64,000 bases of DNA from NCBI GenBank assembly GCA_019752115.1, contig JAIEMN010000004.1:1-64000 (forward strand). Direction: 5' to 3'. The position numbers and the translations under genes are program-made. Shown here piece after piece: positions 17,259 through 25,762 of the stretch (within the stretch, counting starts at the first letter, position 1; every line of letters begins with the position of its first letter). Origin of the DNA: Gemmatimonadaceae bacterium. GTDB lineage: Bacteria > Gemmatimonadota > Gemmatimonadetes > Gemmatimonadales > Gemmatimonadaceae. Below the pieces are notes generated by a model that was not told the origin of the DNA, ran no database searches, and saw only the letters and a program-made list of their open reading frames with translations.

Positions 17259-18770
17259 TTGTCCGTGACAGCTGTGGCCCAACTTGATCGCCTTCTCCCG
17301 CGCCTGGAATCGGGCGCCGCGTCGTTGATCCTGCTGGAAGCGGATCAGCCCATCCGGTGTGTGACGCCCGGCGGCCTGCAGCAGGTCAGCACGCAGGTGC
17401 TCACCTCGAGCCAGGTGCTCGCGCTCGTGAGCGAGCTCGCGAAGCCGGAGGACAAGCCGGCGATCATCGCGGGTACCGGCATCCGATTCATTTACGAGTT
17501 CAACGGCAAGCAGTGGCTCGTCCAGCAGGACGAGAACGACCCGTCCATCCTGCGCGTCCGCGTGCGCCAGTGGGTGGATCGCCCGGCGACCGGCACGCCC
17601 GGCACGGGCGCCGGTGCGGTGCGGCGGCGTGAGTCGGACGCCCCGTTCGGTCCATTCTCGAGCAATGAGGAAGCCCAGGCTGCGCTCGAGAAGCTGTTGC
17701 GCATTCAGGTGTCGCGGGGGGCGGCCGACCTCCATCTCCGCGTGGGTGAGCCGCCAATCTTCCGCCTGGGCGGCGACGTGATGCGACTTGAGGGGGAGAA
17801 TCCGCTGCAGCCGGACCAGGTCGATGCGATGCTCAAGTCGATCATGCCGGAGAAGAACAAGAAGGAGTTCGCCGAGCGGTGGGACACCGACTTTGCGCAC
17901 GAGATCGAGGGCGTCTCCCGGTTCCGCGTGAACGTGCTGCGCGACCGGAAGGGCACCGCGGCCGTGCTGCGTACCATTGCCAGCGGCACGGTCACCGTCG
18001 AGGAGATGGGGATCAGCCCCGAAGTGCAGGCGTTGTGCAACCTGTCGAAGGGGCTGGTGCTGGTGACCGGCCCGACGGGCTCGGGCAAGTCCACCACGCT
18101 CTGCGCGCTGGTGGATCTCATGAACCGGACGCGCTCCGATCACATCATCACGATCGAAGACCCGATCGAGTTCGTCCACCAGAGCAAGAAGTGCCTCATC
18201 ACCCAGCGCCAGGTGGGCGTGCACACCGAGTCGTTCAAGAGCGCGCTGCGTGCGGCGCTGCGTGAGGATCCGGATATCGTGCTGGTCGGCGAGTTGCGCG
18301 ACCTCGAGACGATCGCGATCGCGCTCGAGACCGCCGAGACTGGCCACCTGGTGTTCGGTACGCTGCACACCAGCACGGCCGCGAGCACGATCAACCGCAT
18401 CGTGGACCAGTACCCGGCCGACCGGCAGGAGCAGATCCGCATCATGCTCGCCGAGTCGCTCAAGGGCGTGATCTCGCAGACGCTGTGCAAGAAGATCGGC
18501 GGCGGCCGCGTGGCGGCGCGCGAGATCCTCATCGTGAACAAGGCCGTGAGCGCGCTCATTCGTGAGAACAAGACGGTGCAGATCAACAACGTCATTCAGA
18601 CCCAGCGCAAGCTCGGCATGGAGACGCTGAACGACGCGCTGATGAGCCTCGTGAAGAGCAAGACAATCGAGCCCGAAGAGGCTTACATGAAGAGCGTCGA
18701 GCGCAAGGACATGATGGCGAAGCTCAAGGCGCTTGGCTATCAGGTCGAGGGCGTGTCGGGCGACGAGTAA
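17259..18770 (+). CDS. PilT-like type IV pilus retraction ATPase with N-terminal extension
   Basis: A 503-residue secretion-type ATPase, longer than typical PilT (about 350). Residues 1-130 form an extra domain with no clear match (LESGAASLILLEADQPIRCV, VLTSSQVLALVSELAK). The PilT core starts at about 140 (LLRIQVSRGAADLHLRVGEP). It has Walker A GPTGSGKSTT with K276, an Asp box IITIEDPIEFVH, a Walker B-like region DPDIVLVGELRDLETI, a His box TGHLVFGTLHT, and the PilT-type C-terminal NKAVSALIRENK. The start is TTG 17259 or GTG 17265; no ATG is suitably placed. It should power pilus depolymerisation at the inner membrane. No other pil genes are nearby. Confidence 0.9.
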   Translation: MSVTAVAQLDRLLPRLESGAASLILLEADQPIRCVTPGGLQQVSTQVLTSSQVLALVSELAKPEDKPAIIAGTGIRFIYEFNGKQWLVQQDENDPSILRVRVRQWVDRPATGTPGTGAGAVRRRESDAPFGPFSSNEEAQAALEKLLRIQVSRGAADLHLRVGEPPIFRLGGDVMRLEGENPLQPDQVDAMLKSIMPEKNKKEFAERWDTDFAHEIEGVSRFRVNVLRDRKGTAAVLRTIASGTVTVEEMGISPEVQALCNLSKGLVLVTGPTGSGKSTTLCALVDLMNRTRSDHIITIEDPIEFVHQSKKCLITQRQVGVHTESFKSALRAALREDPDIVLVGELRDLETIAIALETAETGHLVFGTLHTSTAASTINRIVDQYPADRQEQIRIMLAESLKGVISQTLCKKIGGGRVAAREILIVNKAVSALIRENKTVQINNVIQTQRKLGMETLNDALMSLVKSKTIEPEEAYMKSVERKDMMAKLKALGYQVEGVSGDE

Positions 18771-18793
18771 GGGAGCAACGCCGGAGCCGCCCC

Positions 18794-18841
18794 ACGTATA
18801 CGAGGTACGTATACGCTCCACGTATACGCAGGACGTATACG
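18794..18841. repeat. Four 13-bp iterons with palindromic core CGTATACG
   Basis: ACGTATACG occurs at 18794, 18807, 18820 and 18833, exactly 13 bp apart, with variable 4-base spacers. The array sits between the PilT-like gene and the Ser/Thr kinase gene, ending 56 bases before the kinase ATG. The regular spacing and self-complementary core suggest a cooperative protein-binding array or nested RNA hairpins. Confidence 0.8.
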
Positions 18842-18897
18842 CCCTTAACAATTCCCACCCCCAGGGCTAGAATTGGGCGACCAATTCCCCGCCCCGA

Positions 18898-21800
18898 ATG
18901 CCCGTAGTCCCTCCATTCCAACTGCTTGACCGCTACGACGTGATCGAGGAGATCGGTCGCGGCGGTCATGCTGTGGTCTACCGGGCATACGATCGCGCGC
19001 TGACGCGCGACGTGGCGGTCAAGGTCCTGCGCGAGGACGTGCTGGCGCCGACGATCAAGGCGCGCTTCACGCAGGAAATCCAGGTGATGGCGACGCTGCA
19101 GCACCCCCATATCCTGCACGTGCACGATTCGGGGACGTTCGAAGGGCAGCCGTTCGTCGTGATGGCACTGGCGCCGGCCCAGACGCTGGCGCATCGACTC
19201 GAGCGCGAGCCGCAGTTGCCCATCCAGGATGCGGTGCAGATTGCGCGCGAGGTGGGGAGTGCCCTTGCGCATGCCCACGCGCGCGGGGTGCTGCACCGCG
19301 ATGTGAAGCCCGAGAACATCCTGCTGAGCGACGGCGGGGCCATTCTCGCCGACTTCGGCATCGCGCGCGTCACCGGGGAGCTCGCCATCTCGCGCATCAC
19401 GAGCACCGGCGAGGCGGTGGGCACGCTGCAGTACATGAGCCCCGAACAGCTGTGCGCCGAGCCGGTCGATGCGCGCAGCGATCAGTATGCGCTGGCGTGC
19501 GTGCTCTACGAGATGATCGCCGGCATGCATCCCCATCCGGCGGCGACCTTCGAGGCACTGCGCGCACTGCGGTTGATGGGGCGCCAGACGCCGCTCTCGC
19601 TGCTGCGCCCCTCGGTCTCGCCGGTGCTGGAGGAGGTGGTCACCCGTGCCATGGCCGTCACGCCCGCCGACCGGTTCCGGTCGATGGACGAATTTCTCAT
19701 GGCGCTCGACCTCACCCGCACCGGCGACGCGACCATCGTGGGCGTCACGGGGAGTGGGGTGGCGATTCGGAGTGACAGTCGCGGGCACGCGGCGGTGGCG
19801 GCGCCCGTACGGCGCTCGGGCCGCCGCGCATGGGTCGCCGGCGGCGTCCTGGCGATGGGCGCCGCCGGCGCCGCACTCTGGACGTCGGGTGGAGTCCGTG
19901 CATCACCGGCGGTCACGGGCCCGACGGTGAGTCTCGCGATCGAGGGCGACTCCCTCACGCGTGCCTTCAGCGAACGCGTCCAGCGCGAACTGTCTGCGTG
20001 GGATGGGGTGACGATGGTGCCACGCGACGGCACCTGGCGCCTGCAGGCAACGGCTACGGTGCTTGGGGATTCCGTGCAGCTGCGGCTCGAGGGGAGCGGC
20101 ACGCCACTCACGACCGGCGATTCCGGAGGGCCGGCCACGACGCGCCTGCAGATTGCGCAGATGCTGCCTCGGGTGGAGGTCGCGACGGCCGACGAACGGA
20201 CGGCGATGATGGTGCGGCATGTCCTAGCCGGCGCTCCATTCGGTGAGGTGCCGGGTCTCGATGGGCTGCCCGGGCGTTCGCTCGCTGCCCTGCGATCCTA
20301 CGTGCGCGGGCACGCGCTGCTGCGCGTCGGGCAACTCGACTCAGCCGCCACGTCGTTTCAGGTGGCGCGCGATGCAGAACCACGCTTTGCGCAGGCCCGA
20401 TTCTGGGCCGCGCAGAGCGCCGCCTGGAATTCGCCGCGCGTCGTTGATCGCTGGAAAGGTGATGCCGATGAAGCGGTCCGACTGGGAACGCTGCACGGTG
20501 TAGATTCGCTGCTCGCAGCGGGGTTGCAGCACATGGCGGCCGCGCGGTTTCCCGAGGCCTGCGACGCGTATCGACGGACCACCGGACTCGACGCCGAAAG
20601 CTTCAGCGGATGGTTCAACCTCGGACTCTGTCAAAGTCTTGATCGAGCGGTCGTTCGCGACGCCGGGAATCACCCACAGTTTCGCGGCAGTGCGTGGAGT
20701 GCGCTGAAGGCCTTCAGCATGGCGGTCCAGACGGCACCCACGAGTGAACTGCTCGCTCGCGTCTTCGGGGTGATCCGTGCCGGTACCTACTCAACGGGGA
20801 GCGAACTTCGCCGAGGCGCGGATGGCGCCACCGCCTTCGCCGCCTACCCAGAACGTCGGGGTGACTCCCTCGCCTTCGTACCGATCGATACGGCCAGCCT
20901 GCGCACGGGTGGCGCCGCGCTGATTCCGACCACGTGGACGGCGGGGCTCCGCTTGGGACGCGAGCGCGCCATTCTGCTCGCGGAACAGTGGCGGAGCCGT
21001 TTCCCAGGTTCGGTGCAGGCCCGCCTCGTCTACATCGAGTCGCTCGAGCGCGCGGGCCGGCTCACCGGCGACGATAGCGTTGCCATTCATCTGGCCCTCG
21101 GCGCGGCCGACTCGACACAGCGCAGTGCTGCCGACCAGGCGCAACTCGCGATCGCTCGCACGCGAATCGCGCTGCGGCGCGGCGACCTGACGGGGGCGCG
21201 ATCGGCGGGCCGAGCCGCGCTCGCTCTGGTCACGACGGTCACCGACACGCTTGTCCGCCAGCAGTTGACTGCGGTGGCCGTCTTGCTCGGCGACGCCGGC
21301 GCGCTCGATGCGCTCGCCGCACGCAACACCGATCCTGGGCAGATGCCCGCGTCGGTCGCGACCCCCTTCCGTCAACTTGAATCCGCGCTGTTTCTGGGGC
21401 GCTGCGCAGAAGCGATGCAGCGGCTGGCCCAGACGGAACGCGCCTTGGAGGGCGCACTGCCACGCTCGGAGCACGCCGGTGCCCGACTGCAGTGGATTCG
21501 ACCGCTTACGCGCTGGGGACTACCCTGTCTCGGCGTGGAACGCGCCGCGCAGTACCCGATGCAAGTCCTGCTCGACAGTGCCGTCGTCCTGTTGTCGCGG
21601 AGCCGACCTGATCAGTCCCGTCGCCTGCTGGCGACGATCCGTGCGCAACGGAGTGGTGCAGCGGTCGGTAGCATCACGTGGGACTACCAGTTTCCCGAGT
21701 CGTGGCTGACCATCGCGGCGGGCGACACGACGGCTGGGCTCAACCAACTCGTGGATGCCTTGAATAACCTGGCCACGATGAGCGCCTATACGCTGATCGA

Positions 21801-21924
21801 ACCGCCGCAGGCCGCGTCGCTTCGCAATGCACTGCAGTTTCTCGCCGAGTTTCCGGCACCCCGCGATGCACAGTCTTCCCTTGCGCGCTGGCGGGAGCGC
21901 GCCCGCGGCTTTCTCACCCCTTGA
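18898..21924 (+). CDS. Transmembrane Ser/Thr protein kinase with large extracytoplasmic region
   Basis: A 1,008-residue Hanks-type kinase. The N-terminal kinase domain (about 10-275) has glycine loop IGRGGHAVVY, catalytic K42 in VAVKVL, HRDVKPENILL with D135, metal-binding D152 in DFGIAR, and GTLQYMSPEQL. A juxtamembrane region is followed by one TM (about 309-328). The remaining roughly 680 residues should be periplasmic. They contain helical TPR-like segments (SAATSFQVARDAEPRFAQAR, GWFNLGLCQSL) but no PASTA repeats. Such kinases phosphorylate cytoplasmic substrates in response to an envelope signal. It is followed 15 bases later by an exported protein that may be a partner. Confidence 0.9.
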   Translation: MPVVPPFQLLDRYDVIEEIGRGGHAVVYRAYDRALTRDVAVKVLREDVLAPTIKARFTQEIQVMATLQHPHILHVHDSGTFEGQPFVVMALAPAQTLAHRLEREPQLPIQDAVQIAREVGSALAHAHARGVLHRDVKPENILLSDGGAILADFGIARVTGELAISRITSTGEAVGTLQYMSPEQLCAEPVDARSDQYALACVLYEMIAGMHPHPAATFEALRALRLMGRQTPLSLLRPSVSPVLEEVVTRAMAVTPADRFRSMDEFLMALDLTRTGDATIVGVTGSGVAIRSDSRGHAAVAAPVRRSGRRAWVAGGVLAMGAAGAALWTSGGVRASPAVTGPTVSLAIEGDSLTRAFSERVQRELSAWDGVTMVPRDGTWRLQATATVLGDSVQLRLEGSGTPLTTGDSGGPATTRLQIAQMLPRVEVATADERTAMMVRHVLAGAPFGEVPGLDGLPGRSLAALRSYVRGHALLRVGQLDSAATSFQVARDAEPRFAQARFWAAQSAAWNSPRVVDRWKGDADEAVRLGTLHGVDSLLAAGLQHMAAARFPEACDAYRRTTGLDAESFSGWFNLGLCQSLDRAVVRDAGNHPQFRGSAWSALKAFSMAVQTAPTSELLARVFGVIRAGTYSTGSELRRGADGATAFAAYPERRGDSLAFVPIDTASLRTGGAALIPTTWTAGLRLGRERAILLAEQWRSRFPGSVQARLVYIESLERAGRLTGDDSVAIHLALGAADSTQRSAADQAQLAIARTRIALRRGDLTGARSAGRAALALVTTVTDTLVRQQLTAVAVLLGDAGALDALAARNTDPGQMPASVATPFRQLESALFLGRCAEAMQRLAQTERALEGALPRSEHAGARLQWIRPLTRWGLPCLGVERAAQYPMQVLLDSAVVLLSRSRPDQSRRLLATIRAQRSGAAVGSITWDYQFPESWLTIAAGDTTAGLNQLVDALNNLATMSAYTLIEPPQAASLRNALQFLAEFPAPRDAQSSLARWRERARGFLTP

Positions 21925-21939
21925 TTGAACGGAGTGTCC

Positions 21940-22851
21940 ATGCGGCCTGTTGTCTGCTCATCGAAGCATCGCGTGCTCGCGCTACTCACCGGCATCGCCT
22001 TGATTCCCGCCTGCTCGCTCGGAGCGCAGGCAGCGAAACCTCGCCCGGGCAAGCCGAAGTACGAGTGCAAGCAGAACATCCACGCCCCGAGCGACCCCGG
22101 TGCCTGTTCCGGATTTCCGGAGGCGCCGCTGGCCGACGGCAGCAGCGATGCCAAAGCGGTGAAATGGCTCATGAAGACGGCCAAAGACAATAAGAAGTGG
22201 GGGCGCGCGGTGTCGCAGTGGCGCAAAGGCGCCCCGGGCAAAGCACCGACCTATTTGACTGTGCAAGCCATTCGGGGCCTCGACAGCATTGACGTCGAGA
22301 ACGTGACCAGCCACGGCCTGGTGTTGGCGAAGATCGTGCCCGAGCCCGGCGGGAGTGGCGACTCGCGGTACGGCTTAGGTGCCGATGATGTCGTCGGCAT
22401 GCAGGGCGAGTTCTTCTTCGTGGTGACTGGCTACACCGGCGGAAACGTGATGGCTCCGTCGTACAAGATCGGCACGTGGGCGATCTACGGCCTGACCACC
22501 GGCTCGAAGCCGACCCTGAAGGTGATGAGCAGTGGCGCCCTGCATCAGTGCAGCGGCACGCATCTCGATCAGTCCACCATCACCACGCGATTCAACGGGT
22601 GCGATGATGCGCATTTCGCCATGGCGGCGGAATCCAAGCCGGGTATCAAGGCGCTGCTGGGCGGTCGACGATTGACTGAGGCCGTGCTCTCCCGTGAATA
22701 CCCGGTCGGCACCTCAGGCAATCTGAACGCAAACGACGTGCTCCGTCTCATGCAGGGAGAATGGGACGGACCCGCCTGGATTCTGTGTGGGACCGGATGC
22801 TGCACCTTCGAAGGCGGGCTTCGCACCACGGGTCGCGCGCCGACGAAGTAA
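21940..22851 (+). CDS. Exported hypothetical protein downstream of the kinase
   Basis: A 303-residue secreted protein. I chose the ATG at 21940 (GGAG a few bases upstream) over a TTG at 21925. The signal peptide has the hydrophobic stretch VLALLTGIALIPACSLGAQA. The mature protein is rich in Gly and Lys and carries several Cys, including a C-terminal CGTGCCTF motif that may form disulphides. A middle block reads FFFVVTGYTGGNVMAPSYK. I do not recognise the family. The 15-bp gap after the kinase gene suggests co-transcription and possibly a ligand or anchor role. Confidence 0.7.
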   Translation: MRPVVCSSKHRVLALLTGIALIPACSLGAQAAKPRPGKPKYECKQNIHAPSDPGACSGFPEAPLADGSSDAKAVKWLMKTAKDNKKWGRAVSQWRKGAPGKAPTYLTVQAIRGLDSIDVENVTSHGLVLAKIVPEPGGSGDSRYGLGADDVVGMQGEFFFVVTGYTGGNVMAPSYKIGTWAIYGLTTGSKPTLKVMSSGALHQCSGTHLDQSTITTRFNGCDDAHFAMAAESKPGIKALLGGRRLTEAVLSREYPVGTSGNLNANDVLRLMQGEWDGPAWILCGTGCCTFEGGLRTTGRAPTK

Positions 22852-22861
22852 GCGACCGTGC

Positions 22862-23320
22862 CTACTTCGCCGCCGCCACGCACTCCAGTTCCACGCGCGC
22901 GTTGAACAGCAGCGTCGCCTGCACGGCCGTGCGCGCGGGGAACTTTCCGTTGGGGAAGTAGGTGCGATACACCGTGTTCATCGCCGGCCATTCCTTGAGG
23001 TCGGCGATGAACGCCTGGCAGCGCACGATACGGTCCATGCCCAGACCGGCCGCGTTGAGCGTCCGCTTGATGTTCTCGAGGACCTGCCGGGTTTCGGCCT
23101 CGATGCCGCCCGGCACCAGCGTCCCGTCGGGCTTGGTGCCCAGCGTGCCGGACACGAAGACGAGATTGCCCACGCGGACCGCCGGGGAGAACGGATTCGC
23201 CGGCGGGCCGTCGGGCTGAATGAACGTGGGGTCGACCGAGGCGGTCTGACGGGCGCAGGCCGTGGTGGCCACCAGCAGGAGCGCGGTGAGCGCGGCGCGA
23301 AACGTGACAGAAGTGGGCAT
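22862..23320 (-). CDS. Exported RidA (YjgF/UK114) family lipoprotein
   Basis: A 152-residue RidA-like protein carrying a lipoprotein signal (ALTALLLVATTAC); classical RidA is cytosolic and about 130 residues. The start at 23318-23320 gives this signal; longer frames upstream are not convincing. The RidA core includes NPFSPAVRVGNLVFVSGTLG, GGIEAETRQVLENIKRTL, and RIVRCQAFIADLKEWPAMN. The active-site Arg normally in the RidA C-terminal V...R block appears in FPARTAVQAT. RidA hydrolyses reactive enamines; a periplasmic form may act on other substrates. It diverges from the GMC oxidoreductase gene. Confidence 0.85.
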   Translation of the reverse strand: MPTSVTFRAALTALLLVATTACARQTASVDPTFIQPDGPPANPFSPAVRVGNLVFVSGTLGTKPDGTLVPGGIEAETRQVLENIKRTLNAAGLGMDRIVRCQAFIADLKEWPAMNTVYRTYFPNGKFPARTAVQATLLFNARVELECVAAAK

Positions 23321-23390
23321 GTAAACGATTTGCCGCCCACATTCGTCCCCGTCAAGGCGCGACCGTCTCGCGGATCCGTGGCCCCGCGGT

Positions 23391-25088
23391 ATGTTCGCCG
23401 GTATGCAATCCGAACCGACTGCTTTCGACGCCATCGTCGTCGGCTCCGGCATCTCCGGGGGCTGGGCGGCCAAGGAGCTCACCGAAAAGGGGCTCAAGGT
23501 CCTGCTGTTGGAGCGCGGCCGCATGGTCGAGCACATCAAGGACTACACGAACGCCACCAAGGGGCCGTGGGAGTACCCGCACCGCGGCGGGCGCACCCAG
23601 CGCATGATCGCCGACTATCCGGTGCTCAAGCGCGACTACCCGCTCAACGAAAAGAACCTCGACTTCTGGGCGAACGACAAGGACTCGCCGTACACCGAGG
23701 TCAAGCGCTTCGACTGGTACCGCGGCTACCAGCTCGGCGGCCGCTCGCTGATGTGGGGGCGCCAGAGCTACCGCTGGAGTGATTTCGACTTCGAAGCGAA
23801 CGCCAAGGACGGCATCGCGGTGGATTGGCCGATCCGCTACAAGGACATCGCGCCCTGGTACTCGTACGTAGAGAAGTTCGCCGGCATTCAGGGCACGCGC
23901 GAAAACTTGCCGCAGCTCCCCGACGGCGAATTCCTCCCCGGCTTTGAGCTCAACTGCGGCGAGCGGGGGGTGAAGGCCAAGCTCGAGAAGCACTACGCCG
24001 GCAAGCGGCACCTCATCATCGGCCGGACCGCCAACATCACCAAGCCCATGGACGGGCGCGGGGCGTGTCAGACGCGCGATGCCTGCTGGCTGGGATGCAT
24101 CTACGGCGCCTACTTCAGCACGCAGAGCTCCACGCTGCCGGCCGCCCGCAAGACGGGCAATCTCACGCTCAAGGTGAACAGCATCGTGCACGAACTCGTG
24201 TACGACAAGAACACCAAGCGGGTCTCGGGCGTGCGGGTTACCGATGCGCTCACGCAGCAAAGCACCGAGTACACGGCCAAGATCGTCTTCCTGTGTGCGT
24301 CGACACTGAACTCGACGTGGCTGCTCATGCGGTCGGCACGCGACATCTGGCCCGGCGGTCTGGGGAGCAGCAGCGGCGAGCTTGGTCACAACCTCATGGA
24401 CCATCACTTCCGCCTCGGTGCCTCCGGGACGCTCGAGGGGATGGATGATCAGTACTACAACGGCCGCCGCCCCACGGGCTTCTACATTCCCCGCTTCGTG
24501 AATCTCTTTGGCGACAAGCGCGCGTATCTGCGCGGCTTTGGCTATCAGGGCGGCGCGGGGCGCGACAGCTGGCAGCGTGGTGTCGCCGAGTTGGGGGTGG
24601 GTGGCGCGTTCAAGGACATGCTCACCGAGCCGGGGCAGTGGAATGTGGGCGCCAACGCCTTCGGCGAGATGCTCCCCAACCACAAGAACATGGTCAGTCT
24701 CGACGAGACCAAGACCGACAAGTGGGGCATGCCGGTGCTCAAGATCGACTGCGCGATCGGCGAGAATGAGCAGCTGATGCGCAAGGACATGATGAGCGAG
24801 ATGGCCGAGATGCTGGAGGCGGGCGGTGCGAAGAACGTGCACACGTTCGACAACGGCTACGCCCCCGGCATGGGCATCCATGAGATGGGCACCGCGCGCA
24901 TGGGCCGCGATCCGAAGACCAGCGTGCTCAACGCCAACAATCAGGTGTGGGACGCACCGAACGTGTTCGTCACGGACGGCTCCTGCATGACCAGCTCGGC
25001 GGCCGTGAATCCGAGCCTCACCTACATGGCGCTCACCGCGCGCGCGGTGGACTTTGCCGTGAACGCGCTGAACAAGCGCGAGCTCTGA
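23391..25088 (+). CDS. GMC-family oxidoreductase (gluconate/sugar dehydrogenase large-subunit-like)
   Basis: A 565-residue FAD-dependent glucose-methanol-choline oxidoreductase; an ATG at 23403 would shorten it by four residues. The dinucleotide-binding motif is AIVVGSGISGGWAAKEL near the N-terminus, followed by LLLERGR. GMC features include GYQLGGRSLMWGRQSYRWSD, HEMGTARMGRDPKTSVLN with the catalytic His region, and TDGSCMTSSAAVNPSLTYMA with the conserved Asn. The next gene encodes a subunit-3-type partner 10 bases on, as in periplasmic gluconate or sorbitol dehydrogenase complexes. No signal peptide is visible, so export would be by Tat hitchhiking with subunit 3. The cytochrome c subunit is not found here. 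Confidence 0.9.
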   Translation: MFAGMQSEPTAFDAIVVGSGISGGWAAKELTEKGLKVLLLERGRMVEHIKDYTNATKGPWEYPHRGGRTQRMIADYPVLKRDYPLNEKNLDFWANDKDSPYTEVKRFDWYRGYQLGGRSLMWGRQSYRWSDFDFEANAKDGIAVDWPIRYKDIAPWYSYVEKFAGIQGTRENLPQLPDGEFLPGFELNCGERGVKAKLEKHYAGKRHLIIGRTANITKPMDGRGACQTRDACWLGCIYGAYFSTQSSTLPAARKTGNLTLKVNSIVHELVYDKNTKRVSGVRVTDALTQQSTEYTAKIVFLCASTLNSTWLLMRSARDIWPGGLGSSSGELGHNLMDHHFRLGASGTLEGMDDQYYNGRRPTGFYIPRFVNLFGDKRAYLRGFGYQGGAGRDSWQRGVAELGVGGAFKDMLTEPGQWNVGANAFGEMLPNHKNMVSLDETKTDKWGMPVLKIDCAIGENEQLMRKDMMSEMAEMLEAGGAKNVHTFDNGYAPGMGIHEMGTARMGRDPKTSVLNANNQVWDAPNVFVTDGSCMTSSAAVNPSLTYMALTARAVDFAVNALNKREL

Positions 25089-25098
25089 GGAGGCGGCG

Positions 25099-25746
25099 AT
25101 GACCGATTTTGAACCGACCCCGCGCGGTGTGGACCGGCGTGAAGCGATCCGGCGCGTGAGCGTCCTGCTCGGCGGCGCCGCCTTCGTGGGCGGCACCGGA
25201 CTGTTGGAGGCGTGCGCGAAGGAGCGTGGCGGCAGCGCCGACACGGCGCGCGCGACACCCACGGGACCGCAGGCGATTGGCAGCTTCAGCGTGGCCGATC
25301 AGGCCTTTCTCGACGAAGTGGCCGACACCATCCTGCCAACGACGGCGGCGTCGCCCGGCGCGAAGGCGGCCGCCACGGGGCCGTTCATGGCGCTGATGGT
25401 GACCGACTGCTACGAGCCCAAGGACCAGCAGATCTTCCGCGAAGGGATCCGCACCCTGGATGCGGCGTGCGAGACGATGCACGGCGCGGGGTTCCTGAAG
25501 GTGAGCGCCGAGCAGCGCACGGCGCTGCTGACGGCGCTGGACCGGGAGGCGCATGACTACATGGCGAAGAAGGCGGCCGACGCCCCCACGCACTATTTCC
25601 GCATGATGAAGGAGCTCGCCCTCCTCGGCTTCTTCACCTCGGAGATCGGATGCACCCAGGCCCTCCGCTACAAGGAGAGCCCGGGGCCGTTCGAAGCGTG
25701 CGTGCCATACAAAAAGGGCGACCGCGCCTGGGCGGGGCACGCCTGA
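25099..25746 (+). CDS. Gluconate 2-dehydrogenase subunit 3 family protein
   Basis: A 215-residue small subunit partner of the GMC dehydrogenase, with a strong ribosome binding site (GAGGAGG) before the ATG. The N-terminus has twin arginines (DRREAIRRVSVLLGGAAF) and then a Cys at GLLEAC, fitting a Tat-exported lipoprotein. The core matches the family: FLDEVADTILPTTAASPGAK, FMALMVTDCYEPKDQQIF, and FTSEIGCTQALRYKE. It probably carries the flavin subunit across the membrane and tethers it. Confidence 0.88.
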   Translation: MTDFEPTPRGVDRREAIRRVSVLLGGAAFVGGTGLLEACAKERGGSADTARATPTGPQAIGSFSVADQAFLDEVADTILPTTAASPGAKAAATGPFMALMVTDCYEPKDQQIFREGIRTLDAACETMHGAGFLKVSAEQRTALLTALDREAHDYMAKKAADAPTHYFRMMKELALLGFFTSEIGCTQALRYKESPGPFEACVPYKKGDRAWAGHA

Positions 25747-25762
25747 CTGCGACGTCGTTCGG

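Noticed and set aside
18794-18841. CRISPR-like or centromere-like array
   Set aside because: Only four 9-bp repeats with 4-bp spacers; no ParA/ParB or cas genes in the window. Kept only as a repeat.
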